Shown: in pieces, positions 46,257 to 56,617 of the stretch
Layout: each line of letters starts with the position of its first letter
How positions within the stretch are numbered: position 1 is the stretch's first letter
DNA from: Botryosphaeria dothidea
Lineage: Eukaryota > Ascomycota > Dothideomycetes > Botryosphaeriales > Botryosphaeriaceae
Direction: 5' to 3'
Length of the DNA stretch: 64,000 nt
Assembly: GCA_011503125.2 (NCBI GenBank)
Contig: WWBZ02000033.1
Location: forward strand, 1,736,001 to 1,800,000
Notes under the pieces: generated by a model
Databases searched by the model: none
What the model was told of the DNA's origin: nothing
Seen by the model: only the letters and a program-made list of their open reading frames with translations
Position numbers and translations under genes: made by a program

Positions 46257-46555
46257 GGCGGGAGCGGTTGTTCAATGCCCGGATTTCGAGACGATTGGGG
46301 CAGGCCGGAGGCCTAGGATAGCGGCGGCGATCGGGCGGTGGTGAGGTTGAGTGGGTGGTGGTCGTGGTGGTGGACGGTCCGCCTCGGCGAAAGAGCTCCA
46401 TCGGCGCTTGGGCGGGAATTCTTTTTGGTGGTCGAGGAATTAAGCTTTTTTTGGAGCCGCAAATCAGCCCGCATCGCACGCCAATCGCAGCTCTGCATTT
46501 TCCTCTGACTGAACTTCATCCGCACTTTTTTCCTGGGCGCCTGCGACACACGTGG
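46257..46555. promoter_or_regulatory. Bidirectional promoter, uS5m / TRM2
   Basis: Only 299 bp separate the two start codons, so both genes must share this region. The part next to uS5m is rich in GGT/GGC triplets. The TRM2 reading frame stays open through most of it but lacks conserved sequence. Confidence 0.7.
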
Positions 46556-48334
46556 ATGAACCTCTTCACCGGACGCGCTGCTTTGCACAACCTGCTGAGA
46601 GTCGGCTTCGCTTCTTCACGCCCCCGACACTTCAGCATGGCTTCCACCGCCAGCAACGTCGCACCCGTCGAGAGCAACGGCCGCAAGAGGGCTTTTGAGG
46701 GCGCCCGTAATTACCGGTTCAAGAAGCAAAAGAAAGAGAAAGATCAGAAGAATTCCGTACTCAAGACCGAGGGCACGCATGAGGAAGTGTTGCTCAAAGA
46801 TGTGGAGGCGCTTTTGAGAAGACATTCAATCGACGATACCCCGGCCGAAGCGAACGGCACAGAGAATGGAACTTCGAACACCCAGCAATCATCCTCCCTG
46901 CCGGACCCTTTCACCGAGGTCGAGCTTACAGTGCAAGAGATCTCTTCCACTGGCGATGGACTTGCGCTAGCTCCGGGCTCGAAGCAGGTTTACATCGTGC
47001 CCTTCACTTCTCCTGGGGACAAGGTCAAAGCCAAGGTGGTGAAGCACTTTACGGAAGGCTACACCATGACAGACTTTATCCAAGTGCTCAGCCCTGGCTC
47101 TCTCAGAGATGATTCACTCATCAACTGCAAGTATTTCTCGGCCTGCTCTGGCTGCCAGTTCCAAATGCTGCCTTACGAGGCACAGCTGGCTCACAAGAAG
47201 ACCATCGTGGAAAAGGCCTACAAAAACTTCTCCGAGCTATCACCGGAGCTTGTTCCAGCTGTTGCAGATACTATTGGATCACCACTGCAGTATGGTTACC
47301 GCACAAAGTTGACCCCGCATTTTGATGGTCCACCTGGCATGAAGAGGAGCGATGGTCGTCATGGCATTAAGAGAAAATTCGAACAAGTTCCGCCCATCGG
47401 CTTCATGAAGAAGGGCACTCGGCACACCTTGGATATTGAAGACTGCCCGATCGGCACGGATGCCGTACGAATGGGTATGAAATCCGAGAGAAAACGCGTG
47501 GCGGCCGAGCTGGACAAGTACAGCAAAGGCGCCACCGTCCTCCTCCGTGAAAGCACCAAGCGCCTGCCCAAGGATCCACCCCCGCAACCGCGCGACAACG
47601 CCATCCTCGAGGACCGCGGCGTCCACTTCCACGAGAAAACGTGCGAGACGGACCAGAAGGGCCGCACGACCGAGTACATCGACGACTTTGCGTTCGAGAA
47701 CCCGGCCGGCGCCTTCTTCCAGAACAACAACTCCATCCTGCCCAAGTTCACCCAGTATATCCGTGACCACATCCTCCCCCGCGGCACCGACCCCAACGAT
47801 CCCAACCGCAAGATCAAGAACCTCATCGACGCCTATTCCGGCTCCGGCCTCTTCACCATCACTCTCTCCCAGATGTTCAACAAGTCCCTCGGCATCGATA
47901 TCTCTCCGAGCTCCATCGAGTACGCATCCCGCAATGCTCGCCTAAACAACCTCGCCGAAGACCACGCTTCTTTCATTGCTGCGGACGCCGCGAACCTCTT
48001 CGCCTCGATCGAGACGGCTGCCGACGAGACGGTCGTGGTGATTGATCCTCCCAGGAAAGGCTGTGATGACTCGTTTTTGCGGCAATTGCTGAGGTACAGT
48101 CCGGCGCGTGTGGTTTACGTCAGCTGCAACGTGCATACGCAGGCGAGAGATGTGGGCGTGTTGGTGAATGGGATGGAGGGCGTGGATGGAGGCTTCGGAC
48201 CCGGTAAAGGTGTGTATGATATTGAAAGCTTGGTTGGTTTCGACTTCTTCCCGCAGACTGGACATGTAGAGGGTGTGGCAGTACTGCAGAGGAGGAGTGA
48301 GGGGAAAGTTGCCGAGGTGGAGAAGGAGGCATAG
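46556..48334 (+). CDS. TRM2: tRNA (uracil-54-C5)-methyltransferase Trm2
   Basis: Single-exon gene of 592 residues from ATG 46556, or 565 from ATG 46637. It has a TRAM-type beta domain (VELTVQEISSTGDGLALAP), a CKYFSACSGC motif (C-x5-C-x2-C) with a later DIEDCPIG that matches the 4Fe-4S site of RumA/RlmD relatives, and the methyltransferase domain: DAYSGSGLFTITLS for SAM, VVIDPPRKGCDD, and the catalytic Cys in VYVSCNVHTQARD. Trm2 makes m5U54 in the T loop of tRNA. The extra N-terminal 27 residues (MNLFTGRAALHNLLRVGFASSRPRHFS) look like a mitochondrial presequence, and the second Met is followed by a Lys-rich nuclear-type patch. Two start sites could thus give mitochondrial and nuclear forms. 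Confidence 0.93.
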   Translation: MNLFTGRAALHNLLRVGFASSRPRHFSMASTASNVAPVESNGRKRAFEGARNYRFKKQKKEKDQKNSVLKTEGTHEEVLLKDVEALLRRHSIDDTPAEANGTENGTSNTQQSSSLPDPFTEVELTVQEISSTGDGLALAPGSKQVYIVPFTSPGDKVKAKVVKHFTEGYTMTDFIQVLSPGSLRDDSLINCKYFSACSGCQFQMLPYEAQLAHKKTIVEKAYKNFSELSPELVPAVADTIGSPLQYGYRTKLTPHFDGPPGMKRSDGRHGIKRKFEQVPPIGFMKKGTRHTLDIEDCPIGTDAVRMGMKSERKRVAAELDKYSKGATVLLRESTKRLPKDPPPQPRDNAILEDRGVHFHEKTCETDQKGRTTEYIDDFAFENPAGAFFQNNNSILPKFTQYIRDHILPRGTDPNDPNRKIKNLIDAYSGSGLFTITLSQMFNKSLGIDISPSSIEYASRNARLNNLAEDHASFIAADAANLFASIETAADETVVVIDPPRKGCDDSFLRQLLRYSPARVVYVSCNVHTQARDVGVLVNGMEGVDGGFGPGKGVYDIESLVGFDFFPQTGHVEGVAVLQRRSEGKVAEVEKEA

Positions 48335-49087
48335 GTGCATACATGGGTGCATTGGTGGCGTATTTGAAGTTACGGGGCATCTGTAGGAATAAACATGAAC
48401 ATGGCGTTTGGACACTAGATTCCATTATTTCTTTTCTTTTCTTTTCTAACGGTAAAAATCCACTTGGCCTTGTTTGTCCAATTCAAAAGTTGGCTGGTAA
48501 ATAACTTCAACAGCTGACCAACCGACGAGTTAACCCTACCGAGTAGATCACTGGATATCGACGTCCGTGCTGTTGTTCTTTCGAATACAAAACACTGGCT
48601 GGCTCATGCCCTTCACTTGCATCTCTTCTTCCTCGAAGCATTGGTTCAGCTTCAAGACTGGAGCAACCTCGAAACCAAGCCTAGGCAGATTGAAAACAAC
48701 CTCAAACGATTTCGGGACTTTCGCTTCCTGTTGTAGATATCTCGTTGCATCGTGTTGAAGTCAAGGAGTTTGAATTTGGCCGGAGAAGCTGGTAGCTTTT
48801 TAGAACCAAGTAGTTGTCGTGATGATGACGTTTTTAAGATACAGATGCTGGGTGTCAACAGTCGTAATACGACCGAGGCGACTGTCAGGTCAGCATAGTA
48901 GTAAGTGTGAGGTGGTTCATTTTGATGGTATAACGCACGATGCACAAATCAATACCAAGTCAGGCGACAAGAAAGAATCGGGCAAAGAAACAGGTAGCTG
49001 AATTGGTGGGTGTCTATTTGTTTACTGCTCTTGATGTAATGCAGCGGGTATAATTGATACAAAAAGAAAATAGAAAAGAAAACCACC
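48335..49087. other. Intergenic between convergent genes
   Basis: About 750 bp with 3' flanks of TRM2 and the UPF0658 gene. Only short frames, none conserved. Confidence 0.6.
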
Positions 49088-50294
49088 TCAATCGAGGGTG
49101 AACCGGCGAGACTTTAACATGTCTGTGGAGGCATTCGTCCGCAATATGGTGTCAAGACGATAAGTGTCCTCGTCCTGAAGTTTTTGGAGACCCTCTTGCC
49201 TCTGGAAGACCGGCTTCAAGCCGTGACCAAAGTTGATCAAGACCTGTATGGCCGTGACGAGGGTTGTGAAAACGAAGGTCAAAGCTACCAGAGCAAACAG
49301 GATCATCTCGTCCTTGAGCAAAGTGTTCGAGCGGGGTCCGTCGCCACACATGGCCGCAAGTCTGCTCAAGAGATAGGCGACAGCGGCACAGAAAAGAAGC
49401 TGATAGAATATCAGCTGAAGAACATGGATGGGTAAGGGGATTTCTTACAATTAACAATGCCATGCCGATCTTGTTTTCTTTGCGAGCGAAGTACACTGAA
49501 AGAGAAATCTGGACCAGGGCGGCGGGAATAAGAGCCATGACAATTGCAAATTCAGGCATGGCATAGTGCACGTTGATGACGCCATACAGTACAAGAAAAG
49601 CAATGAAGAAGTAGACTCCAAGCTTCATCAACACAAGAAAGACCTATAGCCGTCAGCAGGCCGAAAGCGGAAGAGCATAGTTCAGTCTTACTTGGTATGC
49701 GAGGTAGCGTTTCCGAAGGTCCACGTTGGCGCTGACGTGCTTGTAAATTTCCCAAGCAAAGTCTCTGTGCAGCTTGTACGCCAATGCGCACATGCTTAGA
49801 GTACTGACACCAACCCAGGCGGTGGATGTGATCAACGCCGGCTCGACCACTGGCCAGTAGCTGAACCCGGCCTTGACGAGCGATCCATTGGTGCCATCAG
49901 CAGCAAGAAGCAACTCACTGGCGGTCTCGCTTGTCTGGTAGTAGCGCATGACGTTGACGGCAAACAAGCAGGCGTTGTCGATGCACAGGGCGAACAGCTG
50001 GATGTTGTTCTTTGCGCTCACGGCATCGGTGGTCAGAAGCAACTGCCACCAGCAGCCGAACACGAACAAGCCCACGTTAAGCGGGATTGTGTAGGTTCTG
50101 ACCATATCGTACGCATCGGGATTTGTCCAGCGCTGATAGCGGAGGAGCATGAAGCTGTGTCGCTAGTCAGCGCACGGCGGCTGCCGGTGGCGGCTGGCAA
50201 AAGAGACTCACATTTCCAGGATGGTAATTACAGCAGCCTGTATGGCAACAGTCCCGAGGAAGCCGCATTCCCAGAGAGAACGCGGCTTGTACAT
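49088..50294 (-). CDS. UPF0658-type Golgi membrane protein
   Basis: Exons 49088..49399, 49449..49643, 49692..50154 and 50212..50294 give about 350 residues with seven or more hydrophobic helices. Start MYKPRSLWECGFLG is followed by AVITILEIFMLLRYQRW across the first intron, TYTIPLNVGLFVFGCWWQLL, RYLAYQVFLVLMKLGVYFF and a C-terminal KDEMILFALVALTFVF. The layout and the YQRW signature match the UPF0658 family, placed in the Golgi in fission yeast and otherwise uncharacterised. The last intron can use either of two acceptors 15 nt apart, both in phase; I chose the distal one because the proximal would leave a 34-nt intron. Confidence 0.75.
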
Positions 50295-51628
50295 GACGCT
50301 GCGACTGTCTTTGTTGAATTGGTGAGCGTGGGATGCTTCATGGTCTGGAACAAAGGGAGAGGAAATATGGTGCGCAGCCTTACCAGGTGAATCAGGGACA
50401 ATCTGGATGTGGGGCGGAATACGAATGTGGCGTTGCAGCCGTTTGAGGTTTGGCTTACGCGCGGCCCTCCCGCGAGAGAGTCGATGGCAGCGACTTGAAG
50501 GAATAGGAGCATGAAGATGAGGAAAAAGAGAAGAGGGCCATCGGCGCCGCTGTCCGTTCCCTTTCGCCAGCCATCAGCGCCCGTCGAAAGGGGAACGGAA
50601 AAGGGATGTGGGAGGTCAATTACTTTTGATTGTTCTGCGTGCTCCGTTGGGTAAGCGAGGTGCGCTTAACGCTCGGCCCTCCTGGCCAGAAGGCCTGCCT
50701 CTTCTGCGAGCTAAATTAAGCTCGTACTGCTTATTCTGGGACGCCGTGACTGCGTGTTTCACTCGTCGATACGGTTGTGGATGGAACGGCATCCGGGGAA
50801 GTGGGCCGCGAAATGAGTCCGCTATATACCCGCGCCTTCCACACCATATCTCGCCAAGCTGCGCTCCAAGACTTTGCACTTCCACGACTTCGACCATTTG
50901 AGTCGGACACCGCGGCCAAACATTCGACAGAGCAAAAGAGGCATGCGCCAACGAAAACCACCCTAACAGAACTTTCTTCCATCCCGGACCCCCTAATTGG
51001 AAGGCGTCCCACTGCAGCTGCCCCCACTCCAAAACTTCCGCTCCACCAACAAGACATTGTACAGGCCTAAGAATCTGTCCGGGAACCGGGCTTCGCTCAA
51101 TTTTGGGCAAGACCAGCATCTATTGCGTCTTCCAACGAACGGCTTATGGGTGGATCGTCGCGCTCTACTCCTTCGCGTGCCAGGAGCGTGCCGTGTTCCG
51201 AAGGAGGCGGCCCGAACCAGAGCTCATCGAACTTTATCTCCTTTTTCCTACTCCTGGTCAAACTTTGCGAAAGAGCAACCAGACTCAGTCTTCTTTCTTG
51301 AACCACCAGACTTTCTGTCCGCGCACGGAGAACTACTTCACCAGCACGGTATCCTTTGGGGTCATAGAGCGCTCTGGCCATGGTAGCTCTATCCGAAACA
51401 GGGTTCGTGCCCAAAGAGTCCTGCGCTGCTATTTGAAGACCTTCAGCATTGCTGTCGAAATTGGATCCGAAAAGGCGCACTCGAACGACGAAGGACATGA
51501 AGCACAATCAGTTCAGGCCATCCAACAAGGGCGGCTCAGACCACTCAGCTGGAGTAAAGTCTATTAGGCGATGGTACGATATGTCCGTTTGGCTGGCATG
51601 GATGTAATACGAAACTCCTCTTAGTGGT
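50295..51628. other. Intergenic; no supported gene
   Basis: About 1.3 kb upstream of the UPF0658 gene. Overlapping frames of 130-170 codons occur on both strands between 50.6 and 51.6 kb. One minus-strand frame (51097-51507) has a tail loosely like amidase sequence, too weak to call. It may hold further gene remnants, as the next gene is a pseudogene. Confidence 0.4.
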
Positions 51629-53231
51629 TTATCTTAGGATGGCCAAAGGACTGCGCGGGGAGTCTTGTGCTGACCACCAGTCAGGACTTCGAATGCCGCA
51701 ACATGAAAGCCAATGGCTCGCACCGATAGTTTGCAAACCATGTTGGCCTGGACACCTCTCCCAGGCGGAATCCATACCAAATCGGCATTCTCCAGCTGGT
51801 CCACCGAGCATCTTATCCAACTTCTTCGCGCGTGCTTTAATAAGCAAAGACAGAATTACAGTCATGAGGCAGCCAAACAGAATCAATCCGCCGCCAAGCC
51901 GATAAAACGGCTCTTGTGAGGTGGGGAAGAAGTAAGGACTGAACCAATGGCTGGTCTGGCTGACACAATTGGCTATCGCGATCAGAGTTGCCTTCTTACT
52001 CCGAGGCGCAGGAACGAGGGTTGTTTCCCACGACAGTTGTAAGTTGAGGCCGGAGTAGGTCCCGCTGATAAGGAGAATAATGCTGAAGTACCGCGCGCCA
52101 ACATTGAGACACGAGATCAGCACTGCAGTGCCAGCAGGACTCTTGCATGCGGCCGGATGGCCAAGCGAGGAGGCATGCAGCTGCATATGCGATGGCGTAT
52201 GGAGGTGCCCGAAGGTCTCCATAATCTTGATTAATGCCAGCGTAGGTCTTTCACGCCTGGAGCACTTATTCGGCTTAGTGAAGGTAGGAAATCATTGAAG
52301 CTCTGTGCGGTAATCAATGCAAAGTGCATCCCGCAGAAATACCATGTGAACGCATCTTTCACTCCTGCCCAAGTGCCACCACTGACTTCTTGGTCGCCGT
52401 TTGAGACTAAGATTCGATACTGGGCCATTTCTTCCTCCTCTTGGCTCAGCCATCTTGTGTTGTGTGGCCAGTCTGGCAAAACTATGAAGCCGAACAGCGC
52501 AACCAAGATCGAAACACCACCTTCGATAACGAAAAACCACTGTCAGGCGTGAAGGCTGAGCGCGTCATCCATGTTGGTAAGAATCCCAGCAGCAAAAAAT
52601 CCCGAGAAGATGTTCGAGATAGTATTACCAGCGTGCCAGATGGCCATTCGAGTGGGGTTCTCTTCTTTGTTGTACCAGGAAGATGTCACTGAGAAAATAA
52701 GCCTGTGTAGAAAATCGTTTCCCAATGCAGTGATCAGCTTACTCAGTTTGATTCCAGGAAAAAAGAGCGCTTCAGCAAGTCCAGTTGCGAAACGGCACAT
52801 AGCGAACCCTACTCCTCTTGGACCAAAGTTTTAGTAATCGCGGTGAACAGTCGGGGTGAGTGGGTAGTATACGATTTCACTGCCGGCATGCAAATGGTGG
52901 CAATGCTCCAAGCAAGCATCATGGCCGGAAGGACCTTGCTTGGGTTCGATTTTGCTAACCACAGGTTACCGGGTAATTGGCCGACGAGGTAGCCAATATA
53001 GAATGTTGATATTCCCGTGTTCCAAATAGTGTCGGATATGTGGAGATCTTGCTGTAGTCCTGCAAGACGAGCGTTGGAGACGTTTATTCGGTCCAGGTAA
53101 CTCTAATCATGTCAGCCTTGTCTATACTGAAACAGAGTGCTGAATGCTTACTTCATGAGAAACATGATAGTGATGCAAGGAATAAGTCTCAAATCCAGCT
53201 TTCTCCGGACCCGACGATTCAAGATGTCCAT
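51629..53231 (-). pseudogene. Decayed Dal5-family MFS transporter
   Basis: Family sequence can be followed almost end to end. The start MDILNRRVRRKLDLRLIP is followed by YLDRINVSNARLAGL across an intron at 53101-53151, then FYIGYLVGQLPGNLWL and FATGLAEALFFPGI, and SSWYNKEENPTRMAIWH across another intron. At least four lesions are visible. A TGA at 52543-52545 stands where a conserved Trp is expected, between LHA and QWFFVIEGG. An intron near 52225-52278 begins CTAAGC where GTAAGC would be expected. Two small deletions, near 52.21 kb and 52.12-52.13 kb, shift the frame and then restore it; the stretch between them reads correctly only in another frame (PPYAIAYAAACLLAWPSGR). The C-terminal part (LNVGARYFSIILLISGTYS onward) is preserved. 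The family carries allantoate, nicotinate and similar anions; this copy should be non-functional. Confidence 0.85.
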
Positions 53232-53570
53232 ATCGCACAGCTCGATGCCGCTCTCGATCAGAGGGGCGATAGTATAGTAGCGGAAGCTACGTCTGTGGTC
53301 GCCTGCATCGTCAAGGAGCTGCTTTGCCTAGGTCCTAAGCTATACGGCGTGCTCGTAGAGTAAAAGGGGGGCGTCGGCGGCCGCCATAGCGGATAATCCG
53401 GTATTAGGTGATAGCAGATTGCCGGTAGAGCAGCTTAACGCGTATTATAGGGCGATTGCGCGTGTTTGTGAGGCGTAATTCCAAGAATTCGTTCTCTCTG
53501 CAGGTGGTTGTTTTCCGCTGCTGCCTAACACCTGCATGACGCTAAATTCAAGAGGCGGTGGGGACCTCCC
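53232..53570. other. Odd-composition spacer between pseudogene and next gene
   Basis: About 340 bp with a peculiar texture: frequent TAG, CTA and CGG triplets and repeated forms such as TATAGTAGCG, CTATACGGCG and GTATTATAGGGCG. It differs from the flanks and resembles worn repetitive DNA. No gene is supported; a plus-strand frame of 84 codons crosses it. Confidence 0.45.
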
Positions 53571-54573
53571 ATGGAACGGTTCCAAGATCCACATCACAAT
53601 AATACAGCCACCCCGACGTTTCCTGTAACAGCACAGGATACAATGACTTCCCCATCTTCTTCGGTGTCGACACATATATATGTGGACGATTCCCTCACCG
53701 TGTCGGGCTCAGAGAGCGACGGAGAAAGCCAGAATGGGAATCAAAACGCGATACACACTCTAGATTTCACCCTATCTTATTTTAATCCTTCGCAAGCAGA
53801 CGTTATCGCTGTGCGTCATAGTCTACAAGACTTCCGAGTAACGCTTCCTCCTGAGCTCGCCCTCAGAATTCTGCACTTCGCGGGTTATCACCCACGCCTT
53901 GAATCCCGCCGAAGTCGACATATTTCTTATCATGCAAACGATTTCTGGAGCCCTGGGCCGAATGCAAGTGTCGCCGGACTTTACCTTGCCTCAGAACCGA
54001 TACCGGAGCCCAGCGAGCGGCTAGGAGCCAGAGGAATCAAAGTCAGGTGGATCATATTCCAAATGAGGAGCGCAGACCAAGGGTGGGCTGATTTCGGAGG
54101 GCATGGAACCTACCACAATAGCCACACGTGGTTCGATGCAAGCATACTGCGTCCTACTCAGATACCAGCGACGGAAGGCCGGCTGGAGGACATTGTCACT
54201 GAAAAGTTCCGCACTCCGGCCGATGCACGAGAAAGCCTTCGAGAACATGGATGGGATTTTGTTGAGAACGATGAGAGTCTTGTTTGGAGAGTGCATAACA
54301 ATATCACGGCCCAGGCGGGCTATTCATACTACCGTGTCGAGTGGGATGCCGGAACCAAAACCAACTTGGAGGATCCAGAAGCAATGGGAGATGGGGGAGG
54401 TTTTCTAGATAAGTTGACTCCGGGCCGTGTCGTCGTGCTATGGGCAGTTGCGGAGGTAAGTTGCTGAGATAAGTTCCGCTCTTTCTAAGAATCCGCTGAC
54501 ATTCCGTTAGCAACAGGCTTGGATCAACAAAGTGCAGGACGCCACCATCGAAATTGGATACGACATAGTCTGA
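53571..54573 (+). CDS. Conserved ascomycete protein of unknown function
   Basis: Two exons, 53571..54455 and 54511..54573, give 315 residues; the 55-nt intron has GTAAGT and GTTAG ends. A disordered Ser-rich N-terminus precedes a globular part beginning near residue 85 (VTLPPELALRILHFAGYHP), which resembles the first helices of an F-box-like segment. A beta-rich domain follows, with RWIIFQMRSADQGW, WDFVENDESLVWRVHNNITA, YYRVEW, and the C-terminal GRVVVLWAVAEQQAWINKVQ, TIEIGYDI. I have a sense that this end is widespread in filamentous ascomycetes, but I know no function. An alternative start is ATG 53643. It is the only intact gene between 51.6 and 59 kb. Confidence 0.7.
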
Positions 54574-55226
54574 ACAGGTTTTGGATGTGTCGAACTGTGG
54601 GTGGGCCTCAGGCCCTGAACTGTGTGAGGTCAGAAGAAAGAGCTGAATTTCTGCCTGTCCTTCTTAGTGAAGGAGAATGAGTGTCCTTAAATACATAAAT
54701 CTGAGCTGATATAACCGAGGGAATGAGTGTATCCGAGGAAGTGATATCCGAGGGTATTGGGCATGAACAGTGGTAAATTGATGCCCTCCTCTTCTCCGGT
54801 AGAATCTTCGAGAGATTATAGTGACTAAAACTAGACAACAAGTGCTGCCTGAGAAATAAGGGGATTCTGGTTGACAGGATGTTTGACTGAATATGCGACG
54901 GGATGACTTTGCTTGGTCTGTAATTTCGTGTGTCCCCCACTCTACGAAAGATCAGTGGTTGAGAGCGGTAAATACGGAATAACAATAGTAAACAAGATAT
55001 TGGAAAGCAATTTATGAGAAGCGATCTCTTTCTAACATTTGTTCTTGCTTGCCCCAATGACAGTAGAGATGAGTATCGCTTCACCCGCGATGTCGATAGC
55101 GCGATAAAAGGCGCTCTTGGGCTGAGAATGGAAAATATCAGGATTGGGCACGTGCGTGGTGGTCTTATCGTTGAGGTGGAAACTGACTGCGGGCCGCACG
55201 GTAAAGAAGTCAAGTCGGCCGTTGTG
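54574..55226. other. Intergenic between convergent genes
   Basis: About 650 bp of AT-richer DNA. A minus-strand open frame of 305 codons at 54608-55525 lacks conserved sequence and overlaps the F-box pseudogene in another frame, so I treat it as spurious. Confidence 0.5.
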
Positions 55227-56279
55227 TTAAGGACAGCAAGGAGGCTCTTCGAAGGGAATGTATTTCTCACACCACCTGAAATGCTCCAAAAATGTCTCAT
55301 GTGAAAACATGACGTCAGTGAAAATCCTCCATGGATTGACAACGTGTATCTTTCTGCTGAGCAATTGATTATTCGCCGTTCTGCAGCCAGCGCAAGCCAA
55401 CCCCTGTTGCACCGTTCCGGATTTATCATCGTAGCTTGGCACGGGGAAACAGGACATGCAAGCGAGCGTGCGCGCCTCGCCGGCTGTGTCGAGCCGTCGG
55501 CGTGATTCCTCCACTTTGGCATCATCGCTTTCCAGGGCAGCGATTACTGATAGGACGGAAACAAGGTCCTTCCGGCCTTTCCATTGGACTTGATATAACC
55601 CATAGCGTGCTGGAAGGCTGCTGAGCTGCGGTATCTTATTGAAGGTGGTCGGTAGGGGATTGAGGATATGTTCGGCGGCAGAAGCGGTCGTGACTTGGAG
55701 TGCCGCGGGAATCCTATCTTCTCTCATACGCCTGGATGATGGAAGTCCTGCGAGACAACGCCAACTGCATCGAATCTAGTTCAACAGGTGGACATAATTG
55801 CCGTAGTCTCCGCAGAGGTGGCAGTTTCTCTCGCAGAGGAGGCGGTGATAGTCCGACATGGTGATGTTTGACGCTATCCGTGTCGTGACTAGCGCTTCGA
55901 GGACATCGAGGCTATGCAAAGTGGCAATTCGATATTCGCGAAGGGAGTTGACGAGCTGCCGCGCTCGGAGGTTGACTTGACCGAAACGAGACAGCGATAG
56001 AATACTCATGTGCATACAAATTTCATTCAAGAGCTCGACTGGAAGTTTCTCAAGCTCTCCAAGCGTAGCTGTGGGGCCTTGAAATTTGAACCGTTTTGAG
56101 GTCTTGGCTCTTCTACGTCGAGGCAGAGTTATGACCTTGGCGGCCATGTCCTTCCGCGGACATGCATTGATCCGAATGATCGCCTCTACTTGTTCCAGAG
56201 GAAAGGAGTATGCCGTCTTGGAACTGTAGCCAGGAGGTGGATTTATTGGCGCACCCGAGTCTTGGTCATACATATTCAT
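55227..56279 (-). pseudogene. F-box protein gene with in-frame TAG
   Basis: From ATG 56279 the frame encodes a basic N-terminus, an F-box (LEKLPVELLNEICMHMSILSLSRFGQVN) and a CHLCGDYGNYVHLLN segment, then hits TAG at 55776-55778. Without any frame change, family-like sequence resumes directly after the stop (IRCSWRCLAG) and continues to 55227, including LACAGCRTA and FLEHFRWCEKY, both usual for the C-terminal half of large ascomycete F-box proteins. The two halves together make about 350 residues, the normal length. F-box proteins recruit substrates to SCF ubiquitin ligases; the substrate part here lies beyond the stop. Intron removal does not explain it well, since conserved residues flank the stop closely. 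Pseudogene, strain-specific null or sequence error remain possible. Confidence 0.75.
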
Positions 56280-56617
56280 GAATTGACAAATCTAGAAATG
56301 TTACCACGCCTCAAGCTAGAAGGGATGTTAGCCAGCGATGATCATAGATCTTACCCGCAGGCAGAAAATACGGATGACCTTGACTTTAGGATAGGAGAGA
56401 GATGTTACGTATTAAATAGTTCTTGTCCAGAAGTTCCCAAGAGCGACTTCTGCCTGGAAGGTTTCCTTGGCGTCTTTGATGACGTTCATTATATCGATAG
56501 TGAAATTCGGCTATCAATTCACGGAATGTGATATAACATACTTCTATACCTCTGTCGGACTGTGCTTTGATACGAATACGAATATTGACAAGCCCCTTTG
56601 CATCCAGAGGTCTCGCA
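56280..56617. other. Spacer between two broken minus-strand genes
   Basis: About 340 bp, AT-rich, with only short frames. It contains the promoter of the F-box pseudogene and the 3' flank of the polymerase gene. Confidence 0.55.

Noticed and set aside
51097..51507. Possible amidase-like fragment on the minus strand
   Set aside because: Only a short tail (REGVERDDPPISRSLEDAI) loosely recalls amidases; the rest does not fit, so the match is too weak to report as a gene.
54608..55525. Minus-strand open frame of 305 codons
   Set aside because: No family resemblance, overlaps the F-box pseudogene in another frame, and has no good start context.
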